From positions 73,009,702-73,073,701 of the forward strand of contig NC_052135.2 in NCBI RefSeq assembly GCF_016086655.4: a stretch of 64,000 nucleotides of DNA, in the 5' to 3' direction. The DNA comes from Lepeophtheirus salmonis. Taxonomy: Eukaryota; Arthropoda; Copepoda; Siphonostomatoida; Caligidae. Shown here in pieces: positions 58,031-64,000 of this stretch. The notes under the pieces were generated by a model, which saw only the letters and a program-made list of their open reading frames with translations, was not told the origin of the DNA and made no database searches. Each line of letters opens with the position of its first letter. Within the stretch, counting starts at the first letter, position 1. A program made the position numbers and the translations under genes.

Positions 58031-58925
58031 GTCGAACTCTACTGGTTATTTTCCAAATATTGATAGCTCCAAAATTGCAGCTCATCGTTCTTCCATATTT
58101 TTAGTTATGATGATCTTATTTTTATATTGACTTTACTTATTTTTTGTTTATGTTTTCTATAGAGAGTTATTTACAATAAGTCATAAGGGTTAAATATCGA
58201 AATATTTCAAATAGGACAAAGGAGCGCCCTTTAATATAAGTATTGCATTTTAGACGGAGGGGACTGTATTAAAGGAAAAAAATAAAAAAATTATTTACTG
58301 AGTCAATGAAACCTTTCCAAAGTTGCAATCATTATCCACTAGGAGACGCTGTAAAAGCTACAGTTTGTACTTGATATATGATGTTGTTGTCTTTGTATAA
58401 GACAGTAATTAATTATCTTTGATCAATTTTATATGTTATATCAAATGCTGAATAGCTTTTGTTATAGAACGATAGTAACTTTTTGCATTACAAATATACT
58501 ACCCAAGAACTTATTCCAACACAATTAATAGCTAATTATATTTTATATATGTACACATACCCACTCCTCAAAAATAATATAAAGGAGATAGACACTACAT
58601 ACCAATACTAATTAATCAAATAAATAGATAATTAGTTATCCATTATATCAGCTAAAATCATTTAAGGCTTGGATTAAGGGATTATGGGAAATATATAATT
58701 TTGTAACATTTAATGAGATTAAAATTATACATTGAATGAGTCAATTAAAATTGCAAAATATGCACTGGTAAGTAGAAAAAAGTAATTTTGTATTGTAATC
58801 TGTGTCTTTTTTTTTTTTTTTTTTTTTGATACAAAAATTACTTAAATACTGAATCTGGGCCTCATCATCAAAAAATGTATTTTTATACCAAAGAACAATT
58901 CGTAAATGGGTTTTAGTCGATCCCT
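58031..58925. other. No recognisable gene; poly(T) tract
   Basis: A T-run of about 22 bases at 58806-58828. Otherwise A/T-rich with no frame. Confidence 0.35.
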
Positions 58926-58929
58926 TTTG

Positions 58930-59345
58930 GTTCGGGCAGGTATTTCAAGGTAAGGAGATAAATATCCTTTGTTTTTTATTCTGGTATGAAGAGAGGTGAA
59001 TGCATTTCATATGTTTTGGAGTCTGTGGTCCTTCCATAGTTTAAAGCCAATTCATCTAAAACGATTAAGGTGACATTTATGTAAGATGGAGCTCAAATAC
59101 ATCCAGCGTCTCATGCCAAGAGTGGCTTAAAGCATATATTCCTTTTCGGGAAAAATCTATGTGGTCCCCTTCGAGTCCAGATCTTAACCCCCTCGACTAC
59201 TTTGTGTAGGGTTATCTCGAGTCGAAGGTAAAAAATCTTCAGTATTTAAATTTAGAAGTTTGCTGTTCTACAATTCAGATGGAATTGTCGTTACTTCATG
59301 AATCTATGGCAATATTGAATAATTTATAAAAAATAGAATAAAATT
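58930..59345 (+). mobile_element. Decayed mariner/Tc1 relic, C-terminal half
   Basis: Forward frames near 59070-59290: a CKMELKYIQRLMPRVA / QDGAxIH-type block (F-M-stop-DGAQIHPASH), then MWSPSSPDLNPLDYFV, stop, GYLESKV. Both catalytic blocks QDGAPxH and SPDLNPLDYF are recognisable, though in two frames. Confidence 0.6.
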
Positions 59346-60425
59346 TAGTAATTTTTCTAAAAAAATTTAATTAGAGTGTTTTTCTCTCAGTTAAAATTTT
59401 TGATAAATTATGTACCTAATGGGAATCTTATGATGATAGAAGATGAAATGAGGGCAGTCTGAGTGTAAAAAAAATACCTTCTCAAAATTAGTTTTAAAAA
59501 AATCCAATTTTTTTCCAAACCGATAACCTCAAAGCCAAATCTCTTCATCTCTCTTTCCCTCTCTCCCCCTCCCTAATCTGTGGAAGCCCATGAATTTGCT
59601 TATACAAGTAATTTTATGTGTACACATCGTTGACAGATTTTTACACATTAGGCACCGTTTAAAAAAATATATAGTTAAGGTTTAACGAAACGCCGCCCTC
59701 GCCTGGATGCAAGCACTAAACATATTTATAATATGCGTTTTATTAAAAAATGTTTCTTTTTGTGAATTGGCCTAAGAAAAGGGCGTTCTGGATGAGGGTT
59801 TCCGCAAGCTATGTGGCTTATCGCTCAATAAATAAGACATATAACACTTCAGAGCTGTATAAATATTTTTATCAAAATATATTGAAAATCATCTTTGTTC
59901 AAATGATAATGTGGGCACCGATATTCCAACGCTATCTGAGAATACGGGAGTACAACTCAAAAAGTTTGAAAAAACTCTGCTCTAGATATTTCCTTTGAGC
60001 ATTGTGCCGATATTATAATTGTTTTTCCAAACGTTGGGAAGACTTAATCCGAAAATATTTCTTTTGATTTAAAAAGATGACGAAGTATAAATTTTGAGGC
60101 ATATTGATCAACGTTGAAAGGTTGATTATCTCCCTTTAAGTTACTGAATTTCACGGTGTTGTAAAAATATATAAGATTCTTACCTGAAAAAAACAATAAA
60201 AATAAAAATTAAGCATATTTTAACAAATAACAATATAACATTGATAAAGTTGTAATTTATCTCTGTCTCAAAATGACGATTCGTCATATTAAAAAAAAAA
60301 GATTTTGAAAAATAAAATATTTGTGTACTGCATCCATATGCATTTTTCTTTATATTTAAATAGCAGGATACCCAGCATTGCTCGTAATTATTAGAAGTTT
60401 AAAAATGAACAAACAAACTATGTTT
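59346..60425. other. No recognisable gene
   Basis: The 82-codon forward frame at 59750-59998 has a partly protein-like start (FVNWPKKRAFWMRVSASYVA) but no motif. The rest is A/T-rich. Confidence 0.3.
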
Positions 60426-60530
60426 TAATAGTATAAAGAGTACTCCCCTTTTCTTTTCTTTTTTTAATATGGCAGACTCAGCTTAAGCTATACACGCTCG
60501 TTGCTACATTGTTTCTTATTCTATCAAATA
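60426..60530 (+). repeat. Dispersed repeat R2, copy 2
   Basis: AAGAGTACTCCCCTTTTCTT ... TACACACGCTCGTTGCTA parallels 27671-27760. Confidence 0.5.
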
Positions 60531-60555
60531 GTCACGTCACGATAGATATAACACA

Positions 60556-60896
60556 TGGACTGAAAAGCTTAGGGCTTAAACAAGAAACACATTTTTTTTT
60601 CAATTCAATTTTTTTTTTGATTAACTTTATGGCATGGAGTCCTTACTTTTTTTTTCAAGCTATTGATTAGCTTGAAAAGAACCAGTGTAAAATTAAAACA
60701 TCAACTTATTTTGTATCCATTTTTTTGGAAATATTAAAGTAACGTCATACATAGCACAATAAATCACAAACTAAAGAACAGATTATCATGCAATTTGACA
60801 TTTGTCTTTTGAAGGTGTGTACTAACTGAAAATGATGTGAATAATAAAATAAAAAATACTGTCATCTATATGTGAAGTCTTGGACTTTTCAGTCCA
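60556..60896. mobile_element. 341 bp mariner-derived MITE
   Basis: Ends are inverted: TGGACTGAAAAGCTTAGGGCTT at 60556 (first 12 bases exact) and TGGACTGAAAAG read in reverse from 60896. Subterminal sequence (AACACATTTTTTT at the left, ATCTATATG at the right) recalls the 49217-50055 mariner, so it is probably a further-shortened relative. No coding remains. Confidence 0.65.
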
Positions 60897-61913
60897 TCTT
60901 TTAAAATCAATAATTTTATTGAAAATCGTTTTTCAAAAGTTAAAAAAGTTAATTTTATAATATAATTGATATCATGCTTTTCTTTTATACGACTTTAACT
61001 AATTGAAGAAAATATTCATTAAATGAATTTTGCACAGATTCTACTCAGAAAAAAAAAACTAATTTATCATCTATTCCTATAAATTGAATCCCTTTTGGGG
61101 ATTCGAATTGTAGAAATAATTAATAAGTTAGAAACCTTTTTAACTATGAGCTCATTTGTTTTTTTCATTCACAGAGGTCATTGATGTTTGATAATTTTGA
61201 CACAAATTATACAATTTAATCAAAATTATATTTAACATTCGAGCTGAACAAACAATATTTAATATAAGCTTTTGTTAACTTTTTTTTGTTGTTTTCTAAA
61301 ATAAATTAGTTACAAAGTTTTCAAAAAAATATAAGTTATTTAACTAATTGATTTTTCAATTAAGTATATTCATCAAATGACGTATATGTTCTAATTATGT
61401 TTCGTTTTAATATTAATTTATTATCATTCAAAAAATACACAATGACTTTTTCTAAAAAACTAAACAGGTACTTTTTCATTTTAAACTATAATTATTGATC
61501 TTATAGATTTAGTAGAGAAATATTTGTAAAAACCCTTTAATGTATTGTTTAGAGTTGCAATTGGAACGGTAAATTTTTGGGTTGTTTAAGATATTTTTAC
61601 TTTTTTGAACTGATCCAAATTGGTCCCTCGAAAAGGAACATATGATCTGGATTGCTATAATCTCTAACATTTGCATTGAAATGTTGATGACGCCAATGTG
61701 TTTTGAAATAGACAAACATTGCTAGAATAATCTCGTTCAAATATCTCGAAAATACAACAACAGTCTGCGATAATAAAGTTTATGAGCAAAGTTAGGGTTG
61801 TAAAAAATGGTTTTGAGATAGAATTTATATATATAGTGATATAAAGTATGTTACAAACTTTAATTTGTTGTAATGCGATGAAAATTAAAAAATTCAACAA
61901 TTTTAAAAGTATA
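60897..61913. other. No recognisable gene
   Basis: A/T-rich; reverse frames at 61509-61900 are low-complexity I/N/S/F sequence. Confidence 0.35.
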
Positions 61914-62557
61914 CAGAGTGGAAGGCCGAAACTTGTAGTCGCATGACTAGATTTCGAAAAACGTGATTGTATAGAATCATGAAAAGATAACTCAAAATCA
62001 ATTTATATATGTTTAAATACTATATTCATATATATTTGTATACAATATGTCCTTCTTCACAGGTATCTACACGCCGGACAACAGATTGGCAGCTTTAGAA
62101 AATAAAGGGAATGTCTATGATTTATACATTTACATGATGGCAACTCAGAGCGATTCCAAGTTTGGGTGAGAGGTGTGGCAGAGATTCTTCTCTAAGACCT
62201 CCTAAACTGTAGATTCGAAAGGGCTGCATGTCACATGGAGGCAGGCCAGAAGTCTGCCATATTGTTGCTGTGGAAGTTTTAGTTCTTCTTGGATGTAGGG
62301 GCTGTAATGGACTTCTTGATGGCAGCCTCAACAGTCTTCTTGGTACTGATACCGGTGCAGAGGAGATCGCACAGGCGAATCCTCTTTTTTTTTTGTTGTA
62401 GCTCCGATATTTTTACAATTAATAACATGGGATAAAAACAAAAATGGTTTATTTTTATTTCAGCTGTTGTTTGGTTGCGTAATGAAACATCATAATTAAA
62501 AATAACGGTGATGAAATCGTACTAAAATGCAACTCCAAATTTTGGGGTTCCACTTTG
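61914..62557 (-). mobile_element. Mariner relic, family M4 copy 3 (644 bp)
   Basis: The end CAGAGTGGAAGGCCGAAACTTG (61914) and the reversed right end CAAAGTGGAACCCCAAAATTTG (62557) are inverted repeats with a few mismatches. Inside, the reverse strand is broken transposase coding sequence aligned with copies 1 and 2 (e.g. AACTCAGAGCGATTCCAAGTTTGGGTGAGAGG against 46007 onward). Confidence 0.65.
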
Positions 62558-64000
62558 TTGTTGTTAGTTCTATAAGAAAATATGATTTATTCGAATTTTC
62601 TAAATTTCTAAATATAATTTGGTTTTTTTTAATGTTGTAATCGTCTCACGCAACATTTGACAGATAGTATACAAATGCAATTGGTGTAAAAGCTATTATA
62701 TGTTATAATATTTTTATAAGTTCAAACAATATCAGGCATTTATTGGTATTAGTTTAACATTATGGAATGTCTAAGTCAAACTAACTCTTAAAAATTGAAC
62801 CAAAAACACAAAGTCAAAGAATTTGTTCCCGGTCTCCCCTTCTTAATTATTTTTATAGTAACCTTCAACATAGGTAGGCTCAATATTATAGCTATTAAAT
62901 TAATAAGGCTAGGGATAAATTTTATGTCTAATTTCAATTGATATTTTTGTAATGAGATGTATACAGGGTCGATTAGATAAATATGAATTAATTTAAACAC
63001 ATATTTAAACACCATGTAGAAAAGAATAGATCAAAAAAGTTATAAAACTAAAATTATACATTTAATCAATATGATCTCATTCAACAATTATAATCATTCA
63101 TTCAATACGAGATCAAAAAAATTAATGACATTCACAACATCCAAGATTATTCTTCCTACATTAAACTTATTTGTTGAACAAGTTTTAACCATTTCTGACC
63201 CTGGATGACTTTTAGTTGTATTTCGTAAGGATGTGGTGTTTTTAGCAATTTGATCATTCAATTGATTTATTAGGAGATAGTTGAATGATTACATTTTTAT
63301 TGACCAGGCTACCGGTAGAGATTCAATCATCTAACTTGATGGACCGTTTAGGTCAGCAACAAAAAGTATTATTTGGTCATATATTGCCTTGTAGACTTTC
63401 TTAACATACGTAACAATGTAACCTGCTTCTTCCATTGATTTATACATCATCAACTGTGCTCTTGAAGTAACCATACAAGTTTTTTTTATGGGGCTAAGAC
63501 GTAAATGAGAGTATAACTATAATTACAAACCTGTCCAAATAATAAAATCTTCCTCGTTTCTCTGGATTATAGTTTATGAAGTTTAAAATAGTACCGATTA
63601 ATTTATCTATCTGATACATTTGTTAAAATGTTGAGACTCAGTCCCACATTTTTTTTTCTTTCGATTCGGTCTTAAGATCCTCTTTCTAGATTGATTTTTT
63701 TTTTTATATATCAATCTGTAGACTTATTTTCTTTTGTTGAAATAGGATTCATGCAAGACTTTTTAATTAATATTTACATGTTTAAAACTTACATAACGTG
63801 ATGATATATGTATCTGTAGAGTCAGTCTAGTATGAATTTTAAATGATACCAATTTTTTTGTAAGACCAAATAATGCCGAATTTTTCTTTGGAATCAATCT
63901 AAACTGATTTTTTAATTGAGACCGTTCCAGAAAAAACTTCTTTAAAGGACCAAATTAGTTCATTTTTTAGACCGAAACCCACAACTAATGTGTAATTATA
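62558..64000. other. No recognisable gene
   Basis: A/T-rich to the window edge. The 75-codon reverse frame at 62788-63015 is hydrophobic low-complexity sequence. Confidence 0.35.

Noticed and set aside
59750..59998. 82-codon forward ORF as a gene
   Set aside because: No motif; ordinary chance frame in moderately A/T-rich DNA.
61509..61900. Two overlapping reverse ORFs
   Set aside because: I/N/S/F-rich, low complexity.

Overview
The window is AT-rich, gene-poor eukaryotic nuclear DNA. It has poly(A) signals, splice-like junctions, eukaryote-only protein domains (RAD51, PWWP, THAP) and a dense load of mariner/Tc1-type transposon relics. Transposase style, base composition and short introns suggest an arthropod, most likely a caligid copepod such as the salmon louse; this is inference from familiarity, not from a search. 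A 100-base run of N (33882-33981) shows it is a scaffold with a gap.

Layout. 1-4.4 kb: reverse-strand Ty3/Gypsy gag-protease relic, a reverse-strand zinc-ribbon ORF, and a reverse-strand hAT/CGGBP1-like gene split by a 1.7 kb insertion that carries its own forward ORF and AACGTTA-rich ends. 5.2-7 kb: an intact 222-residue C2H2 plus PWWP-like gene with a decayed partial copy about 1.1 kb downstream. 7.5-10.1 kb: two unrecognised ORFs and a faint Gypsy integrase-like trace. 10.2-12.6 kb: a degenerate satellite with about 135 bp and about 1.1 kb periodicity. 16-17 kb: a DDE_Tnp_4 (Harbinger-type) transposase exon facing a SWIM-finger fragment, then a 61 bp near-perfect palindrome. 21-24.5 kb: a possible secreted-peptide first exon, two inverted-repeat elements, an internally deleted mariner and a THAP gene with two in-frame stops. 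25.8-26.9 kb: the one clear housekeeping gene, RAD51, with an intronless coding region broken by two single-base homopolymer deletions. 27-33.4 kb: minisatellite, G-quadruplex motif, the 3' end of a LINE, half a MITE, and an ORF pair interrupted by a deleted transposon. 35-62.6 kb: about a dozen mariner/Tc1 relics, a second LINE copy, an inverted pair of a dispersed repeat, and A/T-rich minisatellites.

The host genes (RAD51, C2H2-PWWP, perhaps THAP and a small two-exon gene at 36.2 kb) do not form a pathway. The dominant theme is transposon decay: nearly all mariner copies keep both ends and both ends of the transposase but lack the middle, i.e. non-autonomous deletion derivatives. Frame breaks in three unrelated coding stretches fall in homopolymers, so some apparent pseudogenes may be assembly errors. 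I found no CRISPR array, rRNA gene or convincing functional tRNA, and no demonstrable new biological system. The best leads are the C2H2-PWWP gene with its duplicate, the 2275-4003 inserted element, and the shared-deletion mariner family.
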